Counted from the first letter of the stretch, positions 16,206 through 24,440 are shown. The stretch: 64,000 nucleotides of DNA from UBA1672 sp964352665 (GCA_964352665.1 CAYGSJ010000006.1:91380-155379); one strand, 5' to 3'. The notes: a model not told the origin generated them from the letters alone. Numbers and translations: made by a program.

Positions 16206-16790
16206 ATGACCACAAACGTAAAATCTGCAGAAGACCTGTTTCAAAATCGTAAGGAAGATGAAGATAAAAATCTTGAGACTTCCGTCTACGAAAATGAAAC
16301 GTCAAAAAAGGCAGGAGCAGCGCAGAATAGCGCAAGGTCTCGTAAATCTTCGGCGGCTTTTCGTACGATCAGCGAGGTTGCGAACGATCTTGGTGTACAG
16401 CAACATGTTTTACGTTTTTGGGAAACAAAGTTTTCGCAAGTAAAACCCCTGAAAAGAGGTGGAGGCAGAAGATATTACAGGCCCGAAGATATTAACCTTT
16501 TGCAGGCTATACACCGACTTTTGTACGTTGAAGGGTATACTATTAAGGGTGTGCAGAAATTATTACGCGAAGCAGGTAAGAAGCAGATTGTAGATAATTT
16601 TTCTGATGAAGCACAAGAGCCTTCTTCTAAGGATAGTAACCACAAAACAACGGCAAGTGCAGTCGCTGCACAAGCCCAAAATGTATCTGATAGAGAAAAA
16701 ACCGCATTGAATGACCAGCAAAGAAGAGCACTTAAGTCTGTTCTGGCCGAGCTCAGGGAGTTACGCGGCATGATTAAGCCTCGCAGCTAA
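16206..16790 (+). CDS. MerR-family transcriptional regulator
   Basis: 194 residues. A disordered 50-residue N-terminus precedes the MerR helix-turn-helix (FRTISEVANDLGVQQHVLRFWE) and wing (VKPLKRGGGRRYYRPEDI), then GYTIKGVQKLLREAGKKQ. The C-terminal part is a low-complexity linker and a short coiled coil (LKSVLAELRELRGMIK) likely for dimerisation. No effector cysteines are seen. The gene conventionally follows ihfA in alphaproteobacteria; targets unknown. AAGGGG lies 6 bases before the ATG. Confidence 0.9.
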   Translation: MTTNVKSAEDLFQNRKEDEDKNLETSVYENETSKKAGAAQNSARSRKSSAAFRTISEVANDLGVQQHVLRFWETKFSQVKPLKRGGGRRYYRPEDINLLQAIHRLLYVEGYTIKGVQKLLREAGKKQIVDNFSDEAQEPSSKDSNHKTTASAVAAQAQNVSDREKTALNDQQRRALKSVLAELRELRGMIKPRS

Positions 16791-16848
16791 AAAGATTGTT
16801 TTCTTGGTTTTTATATTCTAAAAAACAAAACTAAATCAAAAAAAACGT

Positions 16849-16926
16849 CGGAACGTGGCGCAGTCTGGTTAGCGCACTAAGCTGGGGGCTTAGGGGTCGG
16901 AGGTTCAAATCCTCTCGTTCCGACCA
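16849..16926 (+). tRNA. tRNA-Pro(GGG)
   Basis: Seven-bp acceptor stem CGGAACG/CGTTCCG, anticodon stem CTAAG/CTTAG with loop CTGGGGG (anticodon GGG), T arm GGAGG-TTCAAAT-CCTC-type, discriminator A and encoded CCA. It lies at the left edge of the RTX/esterase pocket. Confidence 0.95.
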
Positions 16927-17001
16927 TTTTTGTAATTCCTTATATTTTCTATTATTTTCAATAGCTTTAGAGCTGTTTCAAAATATACCACATAAAAAAG
17001 T

Positions 17002-17041
17002 TTGCAATGTTTTAAGAAATCAATTTATCATAACAATGATA
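17002..17041 (+). promoter_or_regulatory. RTX gene promoter with palindrome over the -10 box
   Basis: TTGCAA at 17002-17007 and TATCAT at 17026-17031 with an 18-base spacer. TATCAT-AACA-ATGATA (17026-17041) is a perfect 6-bp dyad whose left arm is the -10 box, so a repressor bound there would block transcription. Inferred from sequence only. Confidence 0.4.
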
Positions 17042-17075
17042 CCACTTTTTGCAAACGCTTAATAAGGGGAATAAC

Positions 17076-18659
17076 ATGATTGTTACAAGTACTCCAATCG
17101 GCAGTATTACTGCCGCAGGCACGTTGCTGCCTAGAACTAAACACATAGAAATGAAACTTTTAAATGCATCTGAAGCCGGTAATCTGTCTTTGGTGGCATC
17201 TATTATTCAAGGGCTGAGCAATAATTTAGTTCAACACCTTAATCCACTTGTTTTGGGTAAAGTTTTAGAAAATATAGCGAAAGCCCCGGATTTGGGTCTT
17301 GCATCTGCCTCTGAAGCTGCGGAAGTGGCCGGTATTTTTATGGTAGAAGCTGGACAGTATATTCCTGCAAAATATGTTCTGGATGCGGTTTCAATTTTTT
17401 CTTTAAGTTCCAATTTTGATGGTGTTGAAAACATCATTGAGCTGCTTACTCCGCAACATATTGCAGATATAGCAGCTGATCCTGCTCTTGTTGCACAAGT
17501 GGAAAATATTTTCACGGAACTAACTGGCCTGATCGATCTCTTGTCTTTTACAAATTTTGAAGAAACGTCTTATGAGGCACTTGAGGCAATGATTGTGCAG
17601 TTGGGGGATGTTTTATCTCCTCAATCTGTTGCAAGTGCAATAGGTTTAATGGCGCAGGCTTTTTATTTTTCAGGTGGTTCCAATATAGATGGCTTTGATC
17701 TTGTTTTGGGATCGTTGTCGGACTCACAGATTTTGGCAATTTCACAAGACTCGGTGGCAATGGCTCAAATTACGTCAGCATTCCAGTCTTTTATTACGAT
17801 TAGTATAGGTATTACACCAGCCAATTTGCCAGAAGCCATTGATGCCTTGATGGAGCCTTTTGCTACTTACATTGATCAACAAGTGATTGATAACGCAATT
17901 GTGACTTTAGGGATATGGCAGAAGTTTGATTCAGTAAGCTCTATTCTTGAAAATCTGGATCAAAGTCAAATTGATAACCTGGGGGCTAATGTCCATCAAA
18001 TATTTGATGCTTTCGGCGTTGAGCTGGGCACTAACTCCCATGACATTATGTTTGCAGACCAAAACGACAATATTCTCTACGGTCTGGATGGAAGCGATAT
18101 TATGTTTGGAGATGATTCAGGCGTAGTGTTATTTGGTAACAATGGCTTTGACTTTATCTTTGGTGGAGAGGGGAACGACTATATATCTGGAGGAGATGAA
18201 AATGATTTGATTGTTGGCGGAGGCGGTGACGACATTCTGTATGGGGATGATGGAAACGATTCTATCTCAGGTACTACAGGAAATGATGTTCTCTATGGAG
18301 GGGATGGAGATGACCTTCTTTCTGATGGATCAGGGCGTGATGTAATGGAAGGTGGTTCTGGTGCGGACATTTTCAAAATCACTCATGTTGATGCCGATAT
18401 AGATACCATTACTGATTTTTCTGTCGCTGAAGGAGATGTTCTGAACCTTGTTGATTTGTTGCAAGATTATGATCCGCTTCAGAGCGCTATTTCCGAGTAT
18501 CTAACGGCCACCGAAGTTAATGGTAACACGGTGCTATCGATTGATATGGATGGTGCCGGAGGTTCTCAGTCATTTGTCGACTTCCTTACATTGGAGGGTG
18601 TTAGTATTACAACGGCAGACCTTCAGGCGCTTATTGATGATGGTACAATTGTTCTTTAG
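17076..18659 (+). CDS. RTX calcium-binding repeat protein with a novel-looking helical repeat region
   Basis: 527 residues from ATG 17076 (AAGGGGA upstream). Residues 336-434 are eleven consecutive RTX nonapeptides (GGEGNDYIS, GGGGDDILY, GGDGDDLLS type), which fold as a calcium-binding beta-roll, and the last 90 residues are the uncleaved C-terminal region typical of type I secretion substrates. The N-terminal two thirds are helical and contain repeats of about 85 residues starting near 93, 177 and 263 (G-Y-I or G-V-L, then V-AI, F, I-LE-L, QI). I recognise no enzyme motif. No ABC transporter/HlyD genes are adjacent, so its exporter must lie elsewhere. It begins 150 bases after tRNA-Pro and ends in its own terminator. 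An adhesin or surface-layer role is possible but unproven. Confidence 0.8.
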   Translation: MIVTSTPIGSITAAGTLLPRTKHIEMKLLNASEAGNLSLVASIIQGLSNNLVQHLNPLVLGKVLENIAKAPDLGLASASEAAEVAGIFMVEAGQYIPAKYVLDAVSIFSLSSNFDGVENIIELLTPQHIADIAADPALVAQVENIFTELTGLIDLLSFTNFEETSYEALEAMIVQLGDVLSPQSVASAIGLMAQAFYFSGGSNIDGFDLVLGSLSDSQILAISQDSVAMAQITSAFQSFITISIGITPANLPEAIDALMEPFATYIDQQVIDNAIVTLGIWQKFDSVSSILENLDQSQIDNLGANVHQIFDAFGVELGTNSHDIMFADQNDNILYGLDGSDIMFGDDSGVVLFGNNGFDFIFGGEGNDYISGGDENDLIVGGGGDDILYGDDGNDSISGTTGNDVLYGGDGDDLLSDGSGRDVMEGGSGADIFKITHVDADIDTITDFSVAEGDVLNLVDLLQDYDPLQSAISEYLTATEVNGNTVLSIDMDGAGGSQSFVDFLTLEGVSITTADLQALIDDGTIVL

Positions 18660-18682
18660 GTTTAAAACATAATATCTAGTAC

Positions 18683-18717
18683 AAAAGGGAGCATATTCAT
18701 GAATATGCTCCCTTTTT
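18683..18717 (+). terminator. Rho-independent terminator after the RTX gene
   Basis: A 16-bp nearly perfect stem (AAAAGGGAGCATATTC against its complement) with a minimal loop, followed by a T-run. The A-run on the left makes it usable in both directions. Confidence 0.9.
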
Positions 18718-18756
18718 AAATGATGGAGAGGTAAATATAATTATAGGAATAAATTC

Positions 18757-18784
18757 TTGACATTTTTGTTGTTATGTATACAAT
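18757..18784 (+). promoter_or_regulatory. Strong sigma-70-like promoter before the short leader RNA
   Basis: TTGACA at 18757-18762 and TACAAT at 18779-18784 with a 16-base spacer; expected start of transcription near 18791. Confidence 0.6.
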
Positions 18785-18790
18785 GACCTC

Positions 18791-18843
18791 ATTCAACGCA
18801 ATATTTGCGTCTTGTATTTGCCTGCATAAATGCAGGCTTTTTT
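18791..18843 (+). ncRNA. Short leader or small RNA with two hairpins ending in an intrinsic terminator
   Basis: From the predicted start the RNA is about 53 bases: hairpin 1 is ACGCAA-TAT-TTGCGT (18796-18810) and hairpin 2 is GCCTGCA-TAAA-TGCAGGC (18820-18837) followed by six T. This is a full intrinsic terminator located 33 bases before the esterase start codon, with no other promoter visible in between, so it is either a free small RNA or an attenuator read through under some condition. No open reading frame is contained in it. Confidence 0.5.
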
Positions 18844-18875
18844 ATTCAAATTAATTCACAAACAAGGAAATCAAA

Positions 18876-20345
18876 ATGCTACTCAGACCTGGAAGGATGG
18901 GGTTGCGTCAGCCTATTGGTGCTGTAAGCGGCGGCTCGGCATCACTATTTATACCCACTGATTTAACAAACTTGGAATTGTGGCTTGATGCCAGTGATGA
19001 GTCTTCTATAGCACATAGCGGTGGAGACATTACACAATGGAGCGACAAATCGGGAAATGCTTATCATGCTACGGCCTATGATGGGTTTGGTACACCTAAA
19101 ACAGGATTGAGCACTTATAACGGCCATAATGTTATTGATTTCCAGACTTTTGATTATTTAAGTCTGGATGATCACACTGCTCTCAAAAGCTCTATTTTAA
19201 CGACGACAACGACAGGCACCACTATTATCACTGTTGGCGCTGCAAACAGCACAAGTCAACATGGCGCAATTCTTGGTGGCGAAGGGAGCACAGGTCAGGA
19301 CAGGCTTGTCCATGGTTTTCAAGGCGGAACACCAATGATCTGGTATTACAGTGGATCATTTCAATATGATGCCTTTAAGGATTTCCAGCCCCGCATACTG
19401 GTGGGGACACGTGATGCCAGCGAAACAAGGGGGTATAGTGCAGGATTTGAATTCGCAGCTTCGCCCCAAACCAATAACGGAAGCTGGACCCTTTCAAATC
19501 TAACTATTGGCGGTATAAATACAAACACAGCCTATGACCTGAATGGCTGGGTTGGTGAAATCCTGATTTATAATCGCGTCTTAACGTCTGAGGAACTGGA
19601 CACTATATATCAATCACTATCGGCCAAATGGGGAATTCCGATACGCACCGACGACTATGACGTATTCCTGCTTGCCGGACAATCAAATATGATCGGCTTT
19701 GACGGGGACGGTAATGTCGATGGGCCCGATACAAGAATATTTGAGGTGGACCGTGATGGAAGTTATGACAAGCGCATTATTCTTGCCGAACAGCCCCTGA
19801 AACATTGGGCGGGGTCTGTAGGAGATATAGGTCTGGGATACACCTTTGCTGAAAAATACATTGCAGATAACCCGACAAAGAAAGTTATTCTTGTACCTGC
19901 GGGGCGCGGCTCAACGGGGCTTGTTAATACCGCTGACTGGAATAAGGGGGACACCGAGTATGAAGATGCCATTGACCGCGTGAACGAAGCGATGTCCTTT
20001 GGCACAGGCACAAAAACATTTAAGGGCATTTTGTGGCATCAAGGCGAACAGGATAGCGCACAAGATCCTGCTACTTACGAGGCAGCGCTGGACCAGATGA
20101 TATCCGATATGCGTGCCGATATTTCGGGGGCAAGTGCTTCAACACCGTTTATTCTTGGCCAACTTGCGCCAGATTTTAGTGCAACGGCGATAAAGGCATC
20201 GATCGCCGATACGCCTAATCGTGTGGCAAACACCGCCTTTGTAGATAACACAGGTCTTGATGATGAAGGTGACAATATCCATTATGACGCCGCATCTTTA
20301 AGAATTCTGGGGCAGCGTTACTATGATGCATTTTTAACTTTATAA
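18876..20345 (+). CDS. LamG-like domain plus SGNH/sialate O-acetylesterase-type hydrolase
   Basis: 489 residues. About residues 30-250 form a concanavalin/LamG-like beta-sandwich (LELWLDASD, ITQWSDKSGN, GWVGEILIYNRVLTSEEL). From about 260 an SGNH esterase domain of the SASA/CE6 type follows: block I is FLLAGQSNMIG with the catalytic Ser, a later block is GILWHQGEQD, and the C-terminal DNIHYDAASLRILGQRYYDAF supplies the His. It likely removes O-acetyl groups from a carbohydrate. No signal peptide is visible; the N-terminal MLLRPGRMGLRQPIG is positively charged, and export could be by another route or absent. Similar sandwich-plus-esterase proteins occur in phage tails, but no phage genes are nearby. 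AAGGAA precedes the start. Confidence 0.75.
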   Translation: MLLRPGRMGLRQPIGAVSGGSASLFIPTDLTNLELWLDASDESSIAHSGGDITQWSDKSGNAYHATAYDGFGTPKTGLSTYNGHNVIDFQTFDYLSLDDHTALKSSILTTTTTGTTIITVGAANSTSQHGAILGGEGSTGQDRLVHGFQGGTPMIWYYSGSFQYDAFKDFQPRILVGTRDASETRGYSAGFEFAASPQTNNGSWTLSNLTIGGINTNTAYDLNGWVGEILIYNRVLTSEELDTIYQSLSAKWGIPIRTDDYDVFLLAGQSNMIGFDGDGNVDGPDTRIFEVDRDGSYDKRIILAEQPLKHWAGSVGDIGLGYTFAEKYIADNPTKKVILVPAGRGSTGLVNTADWNKGDTEYEDAIDRVNEAMSFGTGTKTFKGILWHQGEQDSAQDPATYEAALDQMISDMRADISGASASTPFILGQLAPDFSATAIKASIADTPNRVANTAFVDNTGLDDEGDNIHYDAASLRILGQRYYDAFLTL

Positions 20346-20373
20346 AGGGGCCTCTTCGTCATAAAACTAGAGC

Positions 20374-20697
20374 ATGAAGCATTTAATAGTTTATGTAACA
20401 TTCGAGACGCAAGAACAGGCACAAGAGATAGCATCTCATGTTGTGATGGCGCGTCTAGCGGCATGTGCCAATATATTTCCGCCCCATGAGTCCATCTATT
20501 GGTGGAATGATGAAATCCAGCAATCACAAGAGGTTGTCGGGATTTTCAAGACAACACAGGATTGCTTTGAGGCCTTGAAGGACAGGATAATTAGTCTGCA
20601 TAGTTATGATGTGCCCTGTGTTGTTGCCATGAATATAGAAAACGGTAACAAGCAATTTCTTGACTGGATAGAGGCGGAAATTACAAACATCTTGTAG
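20374..20697 (+). CDS. cutA: Divalent cation tolerance protein CutA
   Basis: 107 residues of the trimeric, PII-like CutA family: VYVTFETQEQAQEIA, LAACANIFPPHESIYWWNDEIQQS and the C-terminal block YDVPCVVAMNIENGNKQFLDWIE. In some bacteria linked to copper tolerance; molecular role not firmly established. It begins 28 bases after the esterase stop and may be transcribed with it, yet it is a core gene at the right border of the pocket. Confidence 0.93.
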   Translation: MKHLIVYVTFETQEQAQEIASHVVMARLAACANIFPPHESIYWWNDEIQQSQEVVGIFKTTQDCFEALKDRIISLHSYDVPCVVAMNIENGNKQFLDWIEAEITNIL

Positions 20698-20699
20698 CA

Positions 20700-20715
20700 C
20701 GGTATTATAATACCG
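20700..20715. promoter_or_regulatory. 16-bp perfect palindrome just after cutA
   Basis: CGGTATTATAATACCG is a perfect dyad without a loop, three bases after the cutA stop and 35 bases before the rplM -35 box. As RNA it could be a small hairpin; as DNA an operator. No U-run follows. Confidence 0.35.
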
Positions 20716-20750
20716 CATTAATAATTCACTGTTTTTATTATAAAATTTTA

Positions 20751-20779
20751 TTGACAGCACAGGTTCAATACGGCATAAC
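20751..20779 (+). promoter_or_regulatory. Promoter of rplM-rpsI
   Basis: TTGACA at 20751-20756 and CATAAC at 20774-20779 with a 17-base spacer, about 45 bases before the rplM start. Confidence 0.5.
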
Positions 20780-20822
20780 ACGTCATCTTTTGAAATATTG
20801 GACAAATGGAAGTTTGAAAGAG

Positions 20823-21281
20823 ATGAAAACATATTCTGCAAAACCTGCCGAAGTGGACAAAAAATGGATTATCGTAGATGCAGAGGGCGTTGTTTTAGGA
20901 CGTCTGGCAAGCATTGTTGCGATGCGTCTGCGTGGCAAACACAAACCTGAATTCACACCACACGTTGATTGTGGTGACAATGTTGTTGTTATTAATGCCG
21001 ATAAAGTGCATTTAACAGGCCGTAAACGCGAATTAGATATTTTCTATTGGCACACAGGCTATCCCGGCGGGATCAAGCAACGCACAAAAGGCCAAATTCT
21101 TGAAGGCAAGCACCCTGAGCGTGTTGTCGAGAAGGCTGTTGAGCGTATGCTTCCTAAAGGACCTTTGGGACGTAAAGTTTTCAAAAACATGCGTGTTTAT
21201 GCGGGAACAGAGCATCCCCATGAAGCACAGAAGCCAGAGGTTTTGGATGTTGCCTCTATGAATGCAAAGAATAAGAGATAG
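20823..21281 (+). CDS. rplM: 50S ribosomal protein L13
   Basis: 152 residues starting MKTYSAKPAEVDKKW. Family blocks are VDAEGVVLGRLAS, RGKHKPEFTPHVDCGD, YWHTGYPGG and the RMLPKGPLGR motif. The frame is open 24 codons further upstream, but that part overlaps the promoter and lacks a ribosome-binding site; AAAGAG precedes the chosen ATG. rpsI follows 11 bases downstream, the universal L13-S9 operon. Confidence 0.97.
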   Translation: MKTYSAKPAEVDKKWIIVDAEGVVLGRLASIVAMRLRGKHKPEFTPHVDCGDNVVVINADKVHLTGRKRELDIFYWHTGYPGGIKQRTKGQILEGKHPERVVEKAVERMLPKGPLGRKVFKNMRVYAGTEHPHEAQKPEVLDVASMNAKNKR

Positions 21282-21292
21282 GATTTTAGGAT

Positions 21293-21997
21293 ATGGCTGA
21301 GAAGAAATCTGAAAAGAAAACCGCAAAAAAGTCTGAAGAAAAAGTCGAGAAAAAAGTGACTAAAAAAGCAGCAAAAGCGGAGAAAACCGACAAAAAGTCT
21401 GAAGTAAAGGTCGAGAAAAAAGTGACCAAGAAGACTGAAAAGAAGGTTGAGAAAAAGGAAGAAAAGGTTACAGACCTCAAGGATATTGGTGAAGCAGTGG
21501 CCGAGGCCGAGGCGAAGGAAACAAAGCCTGCCGAAGCTGATGCAAAAACAAACGAACAAGCCGATACAGCTCAATCTTCATCCGGTAAGAAGGAAAAGAA
21601 AGTTGATGATCTGGGCCGTGCCTATGCAACAGGGCGTCGTAAAGATGCAGTTGCCCGTGTATGGATCAAGCCAGGATCAGGTAAGGTGATTGTAAATGGT
21701 AAGGATCAGGCCGAGTACTTCTCACGCCAGACACACCGTTTGATTATGAACCAGCCGTTTCTTGTTGCAAATCGCGTTGGTCAGTTCGATGTTATGTGTA
21801 CCGTAAAGGGCGGTGGCTTATCTGGCCATGCCGGTGCGGTTCGTCACGGTATTTCACGTGCGCTTGAGAACTTCGAGCCTGAGCTTCGTGGGCCACTTAA
21901 GAAAGCCGGTATGATCACACGTGATGATCGTATTGTTGAACGTAAAAAGGTCGGTAAGCACAAGGCACGTAGAACAAAGCAGTGGGCAAAGCGTTAA
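21293..21997 (+). CDS. rpsI: 30S ribosomal protein S9 with a long Lys/Glu-rich N-terminal extension
   Basis: 234 residues against about 130 for E. coli S9. The S9 core starts near residue 109 (GRAYATGRRKDAVARVW) and contains VNGKDQAEYF, VKGGGLSGHAGAVRHGISRAL and the C-terminal KKVGKHKARR, the tail that reaches the P-site tRNA; the last residues are QWAKR. Residues 1-108 are a charged low-complexity extension with a near-exact 14-residue repeat (KKSEEKVEKKVTKK at 12 and KKSEVKVEKKVTKK at 34). The start is supported by GGATTTTAGGAT upstream and by the lack of any in-frame start near the core. Extensions of S9 are known in some alphaproteobacteria, usually shorter. Confidence 0.95.
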   Translation: MAEKKSEKKTAKKSEEKVEKKVTKKAAKAEKTDKKSEVKVEKKVTKKTEKKVEKKEEKVTDLKDIGEAVAEAEAKETKPAEADAKTNEQADTAQSSSGKKEKKVDDLGRAYATGRRKDAVARVWIKPGSGKVIVNGKDQAEYFSRQTHRLIMNQPFLVANRVGQFDVMCTVKGGGLSGHAGAVRHGISRALENFEPELRGPLKKAGMITRDDRIVERKKVGKHKARRTKQWAKR

Positions 21998-22027
21998 TAG
22001 CCCGCTTTTATTATACAAAATTTACAA

Positions 22028-22065
22028 ACGTCCCAATGGATATCTTTTCTTTGGGGCGTTTTTCT
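22028..22065 (+). terminator. Terminator of the rplM-rpsI operon
   Basis: ACGTCCCAA pairs with TTGGGGCGT (one G-U) over a 14-base loop and is followed by TTTTTC. Confidence 0.75.
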
Positions 22066-22079
22066 TTTACAGTCGCTCC

Positions 22080-22607
22080 ATGAGCAACTTTATCCTTCCT
22101 TATAAGGGCATCATGCCCAAAATCCACAACACGGCCTTTATTGCGCCTTCAGCGTCCATTATCGGGGATGTCCAGATCGGTGAAGACACCAATATCTGGT
22201 ATAACTGCGTTTTACGCGGCGATGTAAACGATATCAAGATCGGCAAGCGCACCAATATTCAAGATGGCAGCGTTATTCACGTTACCACCGATTTTCAAGG
22301 AACCTATGTTGGAGACGATGTCACGGTAGGGCATTCGGCGATCTTACATGCCTGTACGGTGGAAAATTTCGGTTTTGTAGGTATGCAGGCCTGTGTAATG
22401 GACGGCGCGGTTGTCGAAAGCCATGCCATGCTTGCGGCGGGCGCATTGTTAACACCGGGAAAACGTGTCCCTTCGGGGCAGTTATGGGGGGGATCACCGG
22501 CCAGATATATGCGTGATCTAAAGCAGGAAGAGCTTGATTATATCAAGTGGTCAGCGCCGCATTACGTGGAATTGGGGCAAGAGCACAAGCGCGAAGTAAA
22601 ATCCTAG
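22080..22607 (+). CDS. Gamma-class carbonic anhydrase-like hexapeptide protein
   Basis: 175 residues of left-handed beta-helix repeats: GDVQIGEDTNIWYNCVLRGD, IKIGKRTNIQDGSVIHV, and VGHSAILHACTVENFGFVGM. The three metal-ligand histidines of gamma carbonic anhydrases (IHV, GHSAILH) are in place. The WGGSPARYMRDL end is typical of the YrdA/PaaY group. Catalysis is plausible but many relatives show no measured activity. The start at ATG 22080 lies directly after the S9 terminator; longer upstream frames run into rpsI. It converges with phaC with a 4-base overlap of the ends. Confidence 0.88.
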   Translation: MSNFILPYKGIMPKIHNTAFIAPSASIIGDVQIGEDTNIWYNCVLRGDVNDIKIGKRTNIQDGSVIHVTTDFQGTYVGDDVTVGHSAILHACTVENFGFVGMQACVMDGAVVESHAMLAAGALLTPGKRVPSGQLWGGSPARYMRDLKQEELDYIKWSAPHYVELGQEHKREVKS

Positions 22608-24412
22608 GTTCTGATTTTGACGTAGCTACCGGGGGCCGGTTCAAGGCCTTTTTTTACTTTTCTTGCGGTAACTTTCTCTCCGCTATATTTGGAAACCCAT
22701 TTTTCCCATGTAGGCCACCACGATCCTTCTGCTTGTTTTGCACCTTCCAGCCAATCCTCATGATTTTCACCAAGTTTCTTGTTTGTCCAGTAGCAGTATT
22801 TATTTTTGTTTGGAGCATTGATGACGCCCGCAATATGGCCGGATGCAGCGAGGGTGAATGTGACATTATCGCCCATTAGCTTTGCGCCTTCATATGTCGC
22901 TTTCCACGGTGCGATGTGGTCTTCCTTGGTTGAAAGGAAGTAACAGGGGGTTTTTACCTTGGACAGGTCAATCGGCGTGTTATTCATATTTATGCCACCG
23001 GCTTCGATAAGTTTGTTGTCGCGATACATGTTGCGTAAATAGAAGCTGTGCATTGCTGCGGGCATATTGGTGCAGTCATCATTCCAATATAGTAAGTCAA
23101 AGGGGAATGGTTCGCGCCCCATGAGATAATTATTAACCACAAAGGACCAGATCAGGTCATTTGCGCGCATCAAGCTAAAGGTTTTTTGTACTTCTTTGCC
23201 GCTTAAGACGCCTTTTTCTTTCATAACGCGATTCAGGTTCTCCAACTGGTGATCATCCAGAAACAGTTTCATATCTCCGGCATGCTCGAAATTAATGAGT
23301 GTTGTCAAAAATGTTGCGGATTCAACGCGCTTATCCTGCTTTTTTGATGCAAGATAGGCCAGTGTTGTGGCCAGCAAAGTGCCGCCAAGGCAATAACCCA
23401 CCAGATTTATCTTTTCTTCCCCTGTCGTGTCCTGTACCTGATCCATTGCATCCAAGACGCCTTCATTCATGTAGTCTTCGAAGGTTTTTTGCGAGAGTTC
23501 TGCCCCTGGATTAACCCAAGAAATCACAAAGACAGTGTGTCCTTGCTCTACGGCCCATTCAATGAGCGAGTTACCGGCGCGCAGATCAAGAATGTAATAT
23601 TTATTAATCCATGGTGGAACGATGAGAAGGGGCGTTTTATAGGTCTTTTCTGTTTTAGGTTCATACTGGATCAACTGAATAAGATCGTTCTGATAGACGA
23701 CTTGTCCTTTTGTTGTCGCAATGTTTTCACCAAACTTGAATGCTTCGTAATTTGTAGTGCGGATATTTAATTCACCGTGCCCGCGCTCAAGATCTTTAAT
23801 AAGGTTATTAAAGCCCTTCACAAGGTTTTCGCCACCGGTCTTTATGGTTTCATTCAACACTTCCGGATTTGTAAGAAGAAAATTGGAAGGTGATAGGGCG
23901 CTGTTAAAAAGCTTTGCCTGAAAATGCAGTTTTTCCTTTTGCTTATCACTGAGGCCGTCTACTTCCCGAATGGTCTTTTCAACATGTTTACAGGTTAGAA
24001 GATAAGATTGCTTAATGAAGTCGAAAAGGGCGCTTTCTTGCCATTCCGGCGCTTTAAATCTGCGGTCGCCAACTTCTGGTTCTATGATTGTATGAACGTC
24101 TTCCCCCATGAAACGGTTCACACTTTCAAACCACAAATGCATCCAGTCTTGTGCGTAGGCGGCCTGGATTTCTAAAAACTTGTTGGGATTTTGTGCAATA
24201 CGATCCAGAAATTCCAGATAGCTTTCCTGAACATTCAATGGATCAAAATTAAATGCGGCAAATTGTTCCATGGTTTTTTCATGGTTATAATTTTCCAGAT
24301 AGCGTTCGAGCAAAGGCTGCGTTTGCTTGTAAGCATCAAACAGAGCCTTTACAAGCGGGTTGGAGTGGATTGCCGAAGTCATATCACCGTCTGTCTTTTT
24401 TGCGGTCATCAT
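22604..24412 (-). CDS. phaC: Class I poly(3-hydroxyalkanoate) synthase
   Basis: Polymerises hydroxyacyl-CoA into storage polyester. 602 residues from ATG 24412 (GGGGAT 7 bases upstream; the next codon is also ATG). The lipase-like box is NLVGYCLGGTLLA with the nucleophilic Cys; the Asp is in LSTKEDHIAPW and the His in ASGHIAGVINAP, completing the triad. The N-terminal half has the PhaC-specific helical domain (FNLYLLTNP-like NFLLTNPEVLNETIKTGG). The C-terminus is AP-GSYVKIRT, close to the usual class I end. No phaA, phaB, phasin or phaR is adjacent. A strong inverted repeat lies immediately upstream. Confidence 0.95.
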   Translation of the reverse strand: MMTAKKTDGDMTSAIHSNPLVKALFDAYKQTQPLLERYLENYNHEKTMEQFAAFNFDPLNVQESYLEFLDRIAQNPNKFLEIQAAYAQDWMHLWFESVNRFMGEDVHTIIEPEVGDRRFKAPEWQESALFDFIKQSYLLTCKHVEKTIREVDGLSDKQKEKLHFQAKLFNSALSPSNFLLTNPEVLNETIKTGGENLVKGFNNLIKDLERGHGELNIRTTNYEAFKFGENIATTKGQVVYQNDLIQLIQYEPKTEKTYKTPLLIVPPWINKYYILDLRAGNSLIEWAVEQGHTVFVISWVNPGAELSQKTFEDYMNEGVLDAMDQVQDTTGEEKINLVGYCLGGTLLATTLAYLASKKQDKRVESATFLTTLINFEHAGDMKLFLDDHQLENLNRVMKEKGVLSGKEVQKTFSLMRANDLIWSFVVNNYLMGREPFPFDLLYWNDDCTNMPAAMHSFYLRNMYRDNKLIEAGGINMNNTPIDLSKVKTPCYFLSTKEDHIAPWKATYEGAKLMGDNVTFTLAASGHIAGVINAPNKNKYCYWTNKKLGENHEDWLEGAKQAEGSWWPTWEKWVSKYSGEKVTARKVKKGLEPAPGSYVKIRT

Positions 24413-24440
24413 ATAGTTATCCCCATAATCAATGTATAAG

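Noticed and set aside
18876..20345. Prophage tail gene
   Set aside because: The domain pair occurs in tail fibres, but no structural, lysis or replication phage genes are nearby and the neighbours are core genes.
16849..20400. Direct repeat of the tRNA-Pro 3' end as an attachment site
   Set aside because: No second copy of the T-arm/acceptor sequence was found near 20.3-20.4 kb, and there is no integrase.
21197..21574. Antisense Phe/Leu-rich frames over the S9 extension
   Set aside because: They are the complement of the Lys/Glu-rich codons (AAG/GAA become CTT/TTC), not real membrane proteins.
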